Source: a bacterium
Lineage (GTDB): Bacteria; Patescibacteriota; 4484-211; GCA-002791395
Assembly (NCBI GenBank): GCA_027002475.1
Contig: JALWZS010000018.1
Location: 1 to 56,634, forward strand
Length of the DNA stretch: 56,634 nucleotides
Direction: 5' to 3'
A program made the position numbers and the translations under genes. How positions within the stretch are numbered: position 1 is the stretch's first letter; each line of letters starts with the position of its first letter. Below are positions 26,179 to 33,364 of this stretch, piece by piece. The notes beneath the pieces are model-generated. The model saw nothing but the letters and a program-made list of their open reading frames with translations. It was not told the origin of the DNA and made no database searches.

Positions 26179-27225
26179 ATGAAAGGTAACATTATCAAAC
26201 AAGGGATTGAAAGCATCATAGGCGAGTTGTTAGGAGATGTATATATTGAATCTGTTGGGGAAGAAGGCGAAAAGATGAACCAAATATATCTGGTTCATTC
26301 AGATGTAAAAAGTGTCGTGCTTAAACTGATAGGTACAGCAAATCCACTTCAGGGAGAGGAGAGTCTATTTGACATAATATACGATGCAAAAGTACACGAG
26401 TACGTTTGTAGGATCGCAGGTGCATTCTGTCCCCCTAGGCGAGTAATAGCTTACGACAATGGAAGTAGTAATCCGTTTAATAGTCCATATGTCGTGCAGG
26501 AATATATCAATGGAGAATTTGTTGTTGATGAGGACTTAAGTGACATGCGCAGTGTAAATAAGATGATTTCGTCTATACTTAAAATGTATGCCTCGATGTC
26601 TTCTAAAACTGAGTTTTCTAAAGTAACGGTTGAGGATTTGAGGACAGCAGGAATTGACGTAGAACCTGATTATATTGAATACGTCGATAATAGAGTCAAA
26701 TCACAGAGTTTGCAGTCAGACAAAAATTTTGTGCGTAGATACATTAAGAATGACATATTAGCTTTTGCACCTGAAGATTATAAGGGGCGTTTATTGGATT
26801 TCATTGACTCGAAATGTGATTACTTGAATATTAACGAATACCACTTAGTCCATGGGGACTTTAAGTTGGGAAATATAATAAAACAAAACAACAATTATAT
26901 ATTAATTGATTGGAGTAGGGCCTATTTTGGGGATATTGCACATGACTTAGCATATTTGCTAGTGGCAGTGTTTTCTGCTAGTGATGTGGCGCATACAGTA
27001 AATGTATACGACCAGTTGAAAAAACTTCGGTTCTTGAGTATGGAAAATGTTAGACGTAATTTGGATGACAGGATAATATTTTATATGTTCGTGCTATTTT
27101 TCTCGATGGGTAGAGTATTTTATCCAAATGATATCGCACAAATCTGTGAGGGGATCCTTAGTCCTGCGGCAACCGTATACGATTTTTTGGAAAATAACAA
27201 GTGGGTTATGGGACGGAAGTATTAA
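26179..27225 (+). CDS. APH-fold aminoglycoside/choline kinase-like phosphotransferase
   Basis: The protein has about 348 residues. The catalytic loop HGDFKLGNI and the metal-binding Asp in LIDWSRAYFGD (near residue 250) are diagnostic of the APH/choline kinase fold. The family includes antibiotic, choline, homoserine and sugar kinases. Here, beside glycosyltransferases, modification of a glycan building block is more likely than drug resistance. The ATG at 26179 is preferred; a TTG nine codons upstream is possible. Two bases separate its stop from the next gene. Confidence 0.8.
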   Translation: MKGNIIKQGIESIIGELLGDVYIESVGEEGEKMNQIYLVHSDVKSVVLKLIGTANPLQGEESLFDIIYDAKVHEYVCRIAGAFCPPRRVIAYDNGSSNPFNSPYVVQEYINGEFVVDEDLSDMRSVNKMISSILKMYASMSSKTEFSKVTVEDLRTAGIDVEPDYIEYVDNRVKSQSLQSDKNFVRRYIKNDILAFAPEDYKGRLLDFIDSKCDYLNINEYHLVHGDFKLGNIIKQNNNYILIDWSRAYFGDIAHDLAYLLVAVFSASDVAHTVNVYDQLKKLRFLSMENVRRNLDDRIIFYMFVLFFSMGRVFYPNDIAQICEGILSPAATVYDFLENNKWVMGRKY

Positions 27226-27227
27226 AT

Positions 27228-28139
27228 ATGACACAACGGTTGAAATTATCAATGACAATTCCTGTCGGAGAACATCATGCAGAATACCTAAAGGATAACA
27301 TTGAATACCATAGCTTTTTGGGTGTGTCTAACTTTTTGGTGATGTTACATAACTTTCCTGATGGGTTGAAACGCAATGTCAAACGAGAACTTTCTGACTA
27401 CCCTGTTACATTCATAGGTAATACAAACCCAATATTTGAAGATGGTGAAGTAAGAACCAGATTGGCAAAAAAAGCGTATGAACTTTTTTCTAGTGATTGG
27501 ATTATTAACAACGACGTAGATGAGTACTGGGTTCCTAAGAGTGGCGAGAGTTTAAATGAGATATTTTATAAGTATACAGATGCTAACGTTGTTACTGTAC
27601 AAAGATACAATATGTTAGCTTACACTACTTCTATAGATACTTATGTATCGCCGCCGCGAAGTTATATTTATAGAATTATCCGCCCGTTAACGTTGTCTAA
27701 CTCCAGATTTGATGAGGTGTCTCCATTAGAGTTTATGCTCAAAAAGAAATCAGGAAAATCGGCTAGTCGAGGCAAGGGCATAATATCAGTTGGTCCAGGC
27801 AGTCATCTAATTCAGATAAAAGACAAGGTCAATATCCTTTCGGAGGATATTGTGATTTACCACTATCCTTATTCAACAAAAGAGCATTTTATAAAAGAGC
27901 TAAGGAATAAGATTGGTTCTATGCTAGCAGATAAAAGTCTAACTCAAAGGCAAAATTGGCATATACGTTATCTTGAGTATTACTATAATTCTGGCAGAAT
28001 AGAGGATGTTTTATCGGTACTGTTCCCTGATGCTGATTTGGTTGAGGAGTTAGAAGAAAAAGGAGTTGTAGAAAAAAGTACATTTGTTCATGATTTTTTC
28101 ATGAGTAGTCAAGAGATAGGTTCTATAAATAATATATAG
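27228..28139 (+). CDS. Glycosyltransferase of the GT92/Glyco_tranf_2_4 type
   Basis: The product has 303 residues. The N-terminus (LSMTIPVGEHHAEYLKDNIEYH) and the acidic motif NNDVDEYWVP around residue 105 match GT-A enzymes of the GT92-like group, which use a D-x-D/E-F/Y metal site. A FxPxYHxHH-like late motif is replaced here by a HYPYSTKEHF segment near residue 210. ATG at 27228 is chosen; a GTG at 27201 would overlap the APH-like gene. It ends just before a bidirectional terminator that separates the glycan cluster from the island. Confidence 0.82.
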   Translation: MTQRLKLSMTIPVGEHHAEYLKDNIEYHSFLGVSNFLVMLHNFPDGLKRNVKRELSDYPVTFIGNTNPIFEDGEVRTRLAKKAYELFSSDWIINNDVDEYWVPKSGESLNEIFYKYTDANVVTVQRYNMLAYTTSIDTYVSPPRSYIYRIIRPLTLSNSRFDEVSPLEFMLKKKSGKSASRGKGIISVGPGSHLIQIKDKVNILSEDIVIYHYPYSTKEHFIKELRNKIGSMLADKSLTQRQNWHIRYLEYYYNSGRIEDVLSVLFPDADLVEELEEKGVVEKSTFVHDFFMSSQEIGSINNI

Positions 28140-28141
28140 CA

Positions 28142-28190
28142 AGAAAAAAGCCCGGAACCACACTATGTGTGGCCCCAGGCTTCGTTTTTT
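28142..28190. terminator. Bidirectional intrinsic terminator between glycan cluster and island
   Basis: GCCCGGAACCACAC (from 28150) pairs with GTGTGGCCCCAGGC (to 28180). A T-run follows at 28185-28190 and an A-run precedes at 28144-28149, so it can stop transcription from both sides. It marks the left edge of the minus-strand island. Confidence 0.85.
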
Positions 28191-28455
28191 AGTCCGCCCC
28201 CCGCGCCTGCCGACGCATGCGCCAATCGCGCAGGTCGGCGATTTCTTCCTCGGTGACGTCGGACTCTGTCACCGAGAAGCGGAACAGTCCATTTTCCAGA
28301 TCTCTAATTGAGATGTTATGCTCTCTTCCGAGCTTTTCCATTGCCCGGGAAGCATCCGTGGTCTCAATCGAAGACCCAATCGGCCACCAGAAAAGGTGGT
28401 GGTTGAGAACTCGAACGCTCCGCAGGAGGACGACAGACTGACGCAGATTCGTCAT
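28189..28455 (-). CDS. Small hypothetical island protein (88 aa)
   Basis: The protein has 88 residues with no recognised family. It has a hydrophobic aromatic patch (VLNHHLFWWPIGSS) and a charged C-terminal helix (EEEIADLRDWRMRRQ). The start overlaps the previous stop as ATGA, so it is translated as the last gene of a four-gene unit. Real on grounds of codon use, coupling and the terminator directly after it. Confidence 0.65.
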   Translation of the reverse strand: MTNLRQSVVLLRSVRVLNHHLFWWPIGSSIETTDASRAMEKLGREHNISIRDLENGLFRFSVTESDVTEEEIADLRDWRMRRQARGAD

Positions 28456-28844
28456 GATTCCTCCAGAAGTGGTAGTGAGAGTTGGTGGACAAAGGTTCTC
28501 TGCTGCTGGGGTTGATTGGGCCTGGGTTCAGCGTAGGCCTCTTCAGGCGAGGCTGGAATATTTTTGGGCCTCGGGCCCGAGAGTTTCCAACCTTGGCGAC
28601 CGGCTTTGCGCCCGTACTTCATCCGTGCGACAAACCCTGCAGACACCCCGCAGCAGGGGTTATTGTGCAGGATTCGTAGCGCGGTTCGAACGGACGCCTC
28701 ACTGACGTGAACGCCAGCATCCAGCAGAATCTGCTGGTGCTCGCCAGCCGTCAACCAGTGAGATCGGTCACCAAACTTGAGGAGAGCCCGAAGGGCTTTC
28801 CAAGACTGCGGTCCCAACCCCGGAGGGACTTGCTGCTTACCCAT
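28452..28844 (-). CDS. Hypothetical island protein with possible winged-helix region
   Basis: The protein has 130 residues. ATG at 28844 is preferred because GGGAGG lies six to eleven bases upstream and the codon overlaps the previous stop in the string ATGGGTAA. The central part (KALRALLKFGDRSHWLTAGE, then VHVSEASVRTALRIL) reads as helix-turn-helix or winged helix with a basic tail, so DNA binding is possible. I cannot name a family. Confidence 0.65.
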   Translation of the reverse strand: MGKQQVPPGLGPQSWKALRALLKFGDRSHWLTAGEHQQILLDAGVHVSEASVRTALRILHNNPCCGVSAGFVARMKYGRKAGRQGWKLSGPRPKNIPASPEEAYAEPRPNQPQQQRTFVHQLSLPLLEES

Positions 28845-29190
28845 TTCCGCCTCCCCGCTTTCGGTCAGGTCCGATATGGGCAAGCGTATCATTCAGCTGG
28901 CTAATGGGCACTCGGAAGAACTGCGCCCGTTTTCCTTTTATCTCCGCGAACGGTGGAATATCCGCGTCAAAGGAAAAATGGGGCAGTTGTAAGTGCGTTA
29001 ACGCGCGTTCACCATAGTGATCTAAGCTTCTGGAGGTTTGTCGTACCAGAAATATAATGGCCGAATCCATGGCTTCTGGTGCAACAATTTGGGAATGGTG
29101 AATTCCGCCAACTTGAACTGATACCTTCACCTTATTAGGGTTTTTCCTTGCGAAAGCGATAGAAAGATTAGCTGTTAATTGGGGTTGCAT
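28837..29190 (-). CDS. Hypothetical island protein (117 aa)
   Basis: A strong SD (AAGGAG, six bases from ATG at 29190) supports the start. The sequence has alternating beta-type segments (LTANLSIAFARKN, VKVSVQVGG) followed by helices and a basic Gly-rich tail. No family is recognised. It overlaps the next gene by eight bases and is separated from the zinc-finger gene by a perfect 12-bp hairpin. Confidence 0.65.
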   Translation of the reverse strand: MQPQLTANLSIAFARKNPNKVKVSVQVGGIHHSQIVAPEAMDSAIIFLVRQTSRSLDHYGERALTHLQLPHFSFDADIPPFAEIKGKRAQFFRVPISQLNDTLAHIGPDRKRGGGNG

Positions 29191-29215
29191 ATTCACTCCT
29201 TGTGTTGGTTCGAGT

Positions 29216-29251
29216 ACGGAGAAAGGGGCGTATAACCGTCCCTTTCTCCGT
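29216..29251 (-). terminator. Hairpin after the zinc-finger gene, no T-run
   Basis: ACGGAGAAAGGG (29216-29227) and CCCTTTCTCCGT (29240-29251) are perfectly complementary. It starts nine bases after the stop and is followed on the minus strand by the next gene's SD rather than by T residues, so it may protect or process the mRNA instead of ending it. Confidence 0.6.
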
Positions 29252-29260
29252 GGTGGTAAC

Positions 29261-29887
29261 CTAGCCGAAGGTAGACTCAGTGATCTTGCGCCGTAGAAGT
29301 ATTAACTTGGGGTGAATATCCATCCCTTCATCGAAGTGTCTCTCGTCTCCAATGAAGGTGATCAATCCAAGCACCACTGAACTGCGAAACGCGAGTCCTA
29401 GTACTTCTCGCTCTACTTCTTGCAGTCGTCGGAACACTGTCGGTGCAGTTTCTTTATATGTCCCGTTTTCATAGTGACCGACAACGCAAACTACATCACG
29501 GTAGACGTGGGGTTGGTACCCCAATGACCTCGCGAAATGTAGTTTTCCTACTGCAGCGTCCTCTCCGATATGACTGATGCTAGTCACTATTTGCATATCT
29601 TTTTTGCAGTGTCTGCAAAATCTTTCAGAGGGGTTCTGCAGGAAGGTATCAGTTGGTAATGGGACTTCACAGATGGCGCACGCAGGCGGTCCGCCTCGTT
29701 GTTGGGCACGCTTAAGGGCGTCCCGTTCGATTCGGCGACGCCTAAGCTGTGCTACAAGGCGTGACTTTGTGTTGATTGCTTCAGCAACCTCCGCCATGTC
29801 TCCAGTTTTGGCTAAGGCAGAGATTTCTTTGAGTAATTGCTGGATATCTGAGTCTACTTCGTTAAGTTTTTGCTGAATAGCGTCCAT
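29261..29887 (-). CDS. Coiled-coil and zinc-finger island protein
   Basis: The protein has 208 residues. Residues 1-65 are a charged coiled coil (QQKLNEVDSDIQQLLKEIS). A zinc finger follows with CAIC at about residues 71-74 and CRHC about 18 residues later; a DksA/TraR-type spacing is possible but the acidic DksA tip is not obvious. The C-terminal part (from about 100) is mixed alpha/beta and unrecognised. A regulator or nucleic-acid-binding adaptor is the likeliest role. There is no convincing SD, and a strong terminator-like hairpin lies just upstream. Confidence 0.7.
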   Translation of the reverse strand: MDAIQQKLNEVDSDIQQLLKEISALAKTGDMAEVAEAINTKSRLVAQLRRRRIERDALKRAQQRGGPPACAICEVPLPTDTFLQNPSERFCRHCKKDMQIVTSISHIGEDAAVGKLHFARSLGYQPHVYRDVVCVVGHYENGTYKETAPTVFRRLQEVEREVLGLAFRSSVVLGLITFIGDERHFDEGMDIHPKLILLRRKITESTFG

Positions 29888-29920
29888 TGTTCTGTAGGGG
29901 GAGTGTGGCAGGGTGGGTGG

Positions 29921-29962
29921 AAAAAATCAGTAGAACGCGTGCCTGCCCACGCGAACTACTGA
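29921..29962 (-). terminator. Intrinsic terminator upstream of the zinc-finger gene
   Basis: TCAGTAGAACGCGTG (29927-29941) pairs with CACGCGAACTACTGA (29948-29962) apart from a 2-nt internal loop. On the minus strand it is followed by six T residues (29921-29926). It lies only 34 bases before the zinc-finger start, so read-through or attenuation would control that gene. Confidence 0.75.
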
Positions 29963-29974
29963 AAGGGTTAAAGG

Positions 29975-29995
29975 TTAGTTCATAAGCACCTCCTT
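29975..29995 (-). promoter_or_regulatory. Strong SD followed by a two-codon ORF (ATG-AAC-TAA)
   Basis: The minus strand carries AAAGGAGG, a five-base spacer, then ATG AAC TAA (29983-29975). It is followed 13 bases later by the intrinsic terminator at 29962-29921. The island leader box CACTC precedes the SD. A minimal leader ORF before a terminator suggests attenuation; the alternative is a remnant of a deleted gene. Confidence 0.5.
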
Positions 29996-30030
29996 TTTTG
30001 AGTGAATGAGTGAATTAAAATGCCCTTTTA

Positions 30031-30096
30031 TTGATTGGGGTCGCTGCCATTAAACGGTTTATTGAAAATATGTTTAATAGTAACGGCCCCAATCAA
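30031..30096. other. 66-base two-part inverted repeat in an AT-rich gap
   Basis: TTGATTGGGG (30031-30040) and CCCCAATCAA (30087-30096) are perfect complements. Inside lie ATTAAAC (30049-30055) and GTTTAAT (30072-30078), also perfect. The flanking sequence to 30240 is AT-rich and holds no gene. It could be a transfer or replication origin, an operator or a structured RNA; nothing decides between them. Confidence 0.55.
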
Positions 30097-30243
30097 TAGC
30101 AACCCAATGGATATTGATATTAGCCTATTTGTTAAAGTCCTAGTGTGTATACATATTTATAACACATCAATCAAGATTTTTAGCTTATCCTATCTTGCAT
30201 CCAGATTTATATGAATACAAAGTAGAGTAATCTAAATAAACTA

Positions 30244-30360
30244 TCCCCCCGAGCCTTGCGACCCGGGAGGATATAACTGCTATCGATGTCGCCTACCCTC
30301 CTTAAACCCTCTGCGGGTTTTTTTAAGTCCCCGCGTTAGGCGAGCGGTCTTTTTGGGGGG
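30244..30360. other. Nested inverted repeats overlapping the basic-peptide gene
   Basis: Three nested pairs occur: CCCCCC near 30245 with GGGGGG near 30358; TCGCCTA at 30289-30295 with TAGGCGA at 30336-30342; and AAACCC with GGGTTT in the centre (about 30304-30321). The order is consistent with one long branched hairpin of about 115 bases. It may be an RNA structure covering most of the peptide mRNA. Confidence 0.5.
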
Positions 30361-30414
30361 ATGGCGGCGTTTTTTGCCCTGAGTAGGGTAGAACAGCTTT
30401 CTGACTGGATTCAT
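30280..30414 (-). CDS. 44-residue highly basic peptide
   Basis: ATG at 30414 follows AAAAGGAGG with a four-base spacer, one of the best SD sites in the window. The product begins MNPVRKLFYPTQGKKRRHPP and continues with many Lys/Arg residues (ARLTRGLKKTRRG), so it is likely a nucleic-acid-binding peptide. The coding DNA also holds nested inverted repeats: TCGCCTA/TAGGCGA around AAACCC/GGGTTT, and a C6/G6 outer pair reaching 30244-30249. No family recognised. Confidence 0.6.
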   Translation of the reverse strand: MNPVRKLFYPTQGKKRRHPPKKTARLTRGLKKTRRGFKEGRRHR

Positions 30415-30456
30415 CGTACCTCCTTTTGGGAGTTGTAAGAAGATTGAGAAAGCGAA

Positions 30457-31740
30457 TTATGCCTCTTCGAATTCGTCGATAAGTTCTCCCTCGACGAATT
30501 CGGGAGCGGGTTCAGCTTCTTCGTAGAGGGCTGTGGGCCATTTGCCCGGGTCCTCTACGCTTTGCAGGTCGATGATCTCCCCGGTCTCCGTCAGATCTTG
30601 TATGATCTTAAGGAGTTGACGGACCTGATGGTCGTTTTCAGCCATCAGGATGCCAGCTCGGGCGTCACCTGCACTGGCTACAATTTCGGCATAGGCTTTT
30701 GCCGCCTGTGCTTCCAGTGCGGCAATGGTTTTTTGCTGTGGGGATTGAGCTGCTCGTCGCGCTAGCTCGATGAGAGAACGCGCGATGTTGTGAGCGTTTT
30801 GAAGCCCAAACGCTCGATCTCGAGCCGTAGGTCCGTACCTAGAGGGAAGGTTAATGTCCCCTATCCCCCAGATCTTATTAAGCAGGCCGTCGATGATGCG
30901 ACCACTAAGAGTCGCATTCTCAAGTCCCACCTTCTCGCCGGGTGAAACCACTTGGATCTCCTTAAATTCGGTTAACGGGCCAAAGCTCATATACCGAGTC
31001 CAAGGGATTCGCACGCGTGATTTCCACGCACGGTAGGTGGTGACTACTAGGCGGTCGTGTTTACGATTCCATTCGGTAAAGGCTGTGATGACAAGAATCA
31101 TAAACACTAGAAAAGGGATAACGAAAATGGTGTATTCTGCAAGGTTCGGTAAGGGGAGCCCAAACAGTACCACCACACGCCAAATGAAAAACACAAGTGC
31201 GCTAACGCTTAAACCCGCGATAAGCGTTACCTGTGCTACTCTTGGGTAAGTGGTGACCCACGGACTTGCTGTCAATACCATTTCCACTTCTTCTCCATGA
31301 AGGAGCTTGACTCCCTGCTTGACATGAAAGATGGAATCAACGAGCTCCTCCATTTTTTCTACGAGTCCTAACTTGGGTTTATATCTGCCCGACACTCGTA
31401 GGATTGTGGCTACGATGAGGTTAATGACCTCATACGAGAGCCAAGTCGTAACGAGAACCTGAGCGAATGAGAACACTACTTCGCTTGCAATCAGGTATTG
31501 GAGCTGTGAAAAAGCCTCGCTCGCTCCGGCTGTTCCCGCTGGTAGGACGATGGCCCAGAAGACCGTCTTTATCTTGCCTTCTGGCAAACTCTTCATCACT
31601 AGGATGACTACCAGTACGGCCATCATCTGGGTAAAGATTTGCCAATCCTGAGTGGTTGTACCATTGACCACACTAATTACCCACAGTGCGGTCAAGATGG
31701 TAGATACCAGACTCAGGATGAGTAGGACTGCTTTCCGCAT
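30457..31740 (-). CDS. Polytopic membrane protein with PH-like domain
   Basis: The protein has 427 residues. Four to six transmembrane segments lie in the first 225 residues (about 5-25, 37-50, 60-80, 88-112, 170-192, 200-222). The segment about 230-305 (HDRLVVTTYRAWKSRV..., ending GIGDINLP) resembles the bacterial PH (bPH2/YdbS-like) pattern. The C-terminal third is helical, with Ala/Glu-rich stretches and a very acidic end. The start has AAGGAG seven bases upstream plus the CACTC leader box. A membrane-bound assembly factor for the secretion system is plausible but unproven. Confidence 0.7.
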   Translation of the reverse strand: MRKAVLLILSLVSTILTALWVISVVNGTTTQDWQIFTQMMAVLVVILVMKSLPEGKIKTVFWAIVLPAGTAGASEAFSQLQYLIASEVVFSFAQVLVTTWLSYEVINLIVATILRVSGRYKPKLGLVEKMEELVDSIFHVKQGVKLLHGEEVEMVLTASPWVTTYPRVAQVTLIAGLSVSALVFFIWRVVVLFGLPLPNLAEYTIFVIPFLVFMILVITAFTEWNRKHDRLVVTTYRAWKSRVRIPWTRYMSFGPLTEFKEIQVVSPGEKVGLENATLSGRIIDGLLNKIWGIGDINLPSRYGPTARDRAFGLQNAHNIARSLIELARRAAQSPQQKTIAALEAQAAKAYAEIVASAGDARAGILMAENDHQVRQLLKIIQDLTETGEIIDLQSVEDPGKWPTALYEEAEPAPEFVEGELIDEFEEA

Positions 31741-31803
31741 ATTCTCTCCTTGAGAGTGGTTTTGGTATTAGTAGATAAAGATAATCTTTGGAATAATGGC
31801 TGT

Positions 31804-31849
31804 AACCCTTCCATATGGCGCTGCTTGTAGCTTTGCCATAGGAAGGGTT
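31804..31849 (-). terminator. Hairpin after the beta-propeller gene
   Basis: AACCCTTCCATATGGC (31804-31819) pairs with GCCATAGGAAGGGTT (from 31835), with one bulge. It begins nine bases after the stop, and no T-run follows on the minus strand. Another example of the post-stop hairpins of this island. Confidence 0.6.
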
Positions 31850-31856
31850 TGTCTTT

Positions 31857-33209
31857 TTATCGTACCCGCAGTTTGACCCAGAAGGGTCTACCTACAGGTT
31901 TGCCACATTCATCATACAGCTGGAATGTGGCTTTTTGTGATCGCCCTTTCTTTTGGGGAACGATCACGGCAGTGACCTTAAAGGTCTTGCCAGGTTGAGC
32001 AGGCTCGACCGTAAAACTCACAAGTTTGAAGTTACCTTTTTCCAGTTTGAGCTGGAAGTCAGCGGTAACTTCATTATCGCCTGTAACCTTAAAGAGCCAA
32101 ACTTTTTCAACTTTCTGGCCCTTCTTAACCTTACTCCCATCAGGGAGCGTGACGTCCTTCTGGAACTTCAAGGACGTGCCACACACCTTTGCAGGAGTGG
32201 GGGTAGTGGTTGGGGTCGGCGTGATGATTGGGGTTGAGGTCGCTTCGGGCGTGGGTGTTGCTGTGGGGGGGGGTGTGGGTATCTCCAACGCTGGCTGGTC
32301 GACCAGCCAGGTCGGCATTTGTCCCCCACCAAGCTTCGTTAACTTTTGAGAACTTGGTGAGATGTGCCACACTTGGCACCCTCCATAGCAGAAGAAACCG
32401 TAGTCCTCCACGGCTTCCTCCCCTGCCCGTGTAAATACAATGCCATTGGGTCCCCATTCAGGGTCAATAGCATCGCCCACCTCAGTCAGCCACTCGCTTT
32501 GGCGCGTCACCAAGTTGAGGGTTTTCAAGTCCCACCCTTTGTCGCTTCTGGCGGCGAAGACAAGCTTCGTGCCATCAGGGGAGAAGCTGGGGAAAATACC
32601 CTCTACCTGTAGGTCTTCGCGAGTGATTTTTCCGTCAAGATTCGCGGTTGCGAGCCAAAGGTCCCACTCACCTTCGCGCTTGCCCTTTTGCGACCAGGCG
32701 ATTTGCCCCGCGGGGCCTAGGGCAGGGGTGATGGCTTGAGTGGCAAGGTTAAGCCGAATGTCATCGGGATAGATGACAATCGTGCTTTTCGGATTCTCAA
32801 AATTAGAATAATCCGTTTGCACGAATACGGCTTTCCCACCGACTGAGGGGCCTAGAAATTCGCCACCCTCTGGTAGAGTGGCGAGGGGACTTTTTCCCCG
32901 AATATCCACCAAAAGCGTTCCTTGGGGATCTTCGGAGAAGGCAAAGTAAGAAGATGGCCAAGCGAGCCCCATGTCGCTCCATTTGGACTCGAACGACTCT
33001 TTCTCGCCAGTATGAAGATCTTTTTGGACCAATTGACCGGAGTCGTTGACCCAAAGAACTTTACCGACCGGTTTTTCCTCTGCCACCTTGACCGGTGTCG
33101 GAGGTGGCGTCGGGGTTAATGCTGGAGGGGGAGGCTGGCTGGCTTTCCAGCCTAGCCATATGGCGAATATGGCTAGCAGGACCAGCCCACCTACTTTTGT
33201 GAATCTCAT
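31857..33209 (-). CDS. Membrane-anchored beta-propeller protein with C-terminal Ig-like domain
   Basis: The protein has 450 residues. Residues about 7-22 form a signal anchor, followed by a Pro/Thr linker. Residues about 50-310 contain repeated TolB/PD40-like blades (FPSFSPDGTKLVFAARSD, then DPEWGPNGIVF). A second TP-repeat linker (about 312-342) leads to a domain of about 105 residues with the pattern DVTLPDGSKVKKGQKVEKVW, close to the NBR1-type Ig-like domain. The linkers suggest it reaches across the cell wall. SD AAGGAG is eight bases from the ATG. It may be an extracellular adhesion or scaffold component of the secretion apparatus. Confidence 0.75.
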   Translation of the reverse strand: MRFTKVGGLVLLAIFAIWLGWKASQPPPPALTPTPPPTPVKVAEEKPVGKVLWVNDSGQLVQKDLHTGEKESFESKWSDMGLAWPSSYFAFSEDPQGTLLVDIRGKSPLATLPEGGEFLGPSVGGKAVFVQTDYSNFENPKSTIVIYPDDIRLNLATQAITPALGPAGQIAWSQKGKREGEWDLWLATANLDGKITREDLQVEGIFPSFSPDGTKLVFAARSDKGWDLKTLNLVTRQSEWLTEVGDAIDPEWGPNGIVFTRAGEEAVEDYGFFCYGGCQVWHISPSSQKLTKLGGGQMPTWLVDQPALEIPTPPPTATPTPEATSTPIITPTPTTTPTPAKVCGTSLKFQKDVTLPDGSKVKKGQKVEKVWLFKVTGDNEVTADFQLKLEKGNFKLVSFTVEPAQPGKTFKVTAVIVPQKKGRSQKATFQLYDECGKPVGRPFWVKLRVR

Positions 33210-33338
33210 AATTTTTCTCCTTGTGAGAGATGGTGGTTGATTGTTGGGTTGATGAGAATTTGAGTTGTGTTTTTACACATAAACTCATGACAAATGAAAA
33301 CGATTTAGTCTTCATCTAGCATGAATTAAGGTGTCCGC

Positions 33339-33364
33339 GAGGACAGGGGGTTACCCCTGCCCTC
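33339..33364 (-). terminator. Hairpin whose loop holds the stop codon of the Rho-like gene
   Basis: GAGGACAGGGG (33339-33349) pairs with CCCCTGCCCTC (33354-33364), with one A-C mismatch. The four-base loop contains the TAA stop (33351-33353). A ribosome finishing the gene would melt this hairpin; there is no T-run. Confidence 0.55.

Noticed and set aside
26179-27225. Antibiotic resistance kinase
   Set aside because: The APH fold is shared by many metabolic kinases, and the glycan context makes resistance unlikely.
28217-28992. Several plus-strand open frames of 65-83 codons in the island
   Set aside because: They mirror the minus-strand genes in G+C-rich DNA, have no SD and show no family resemblance.
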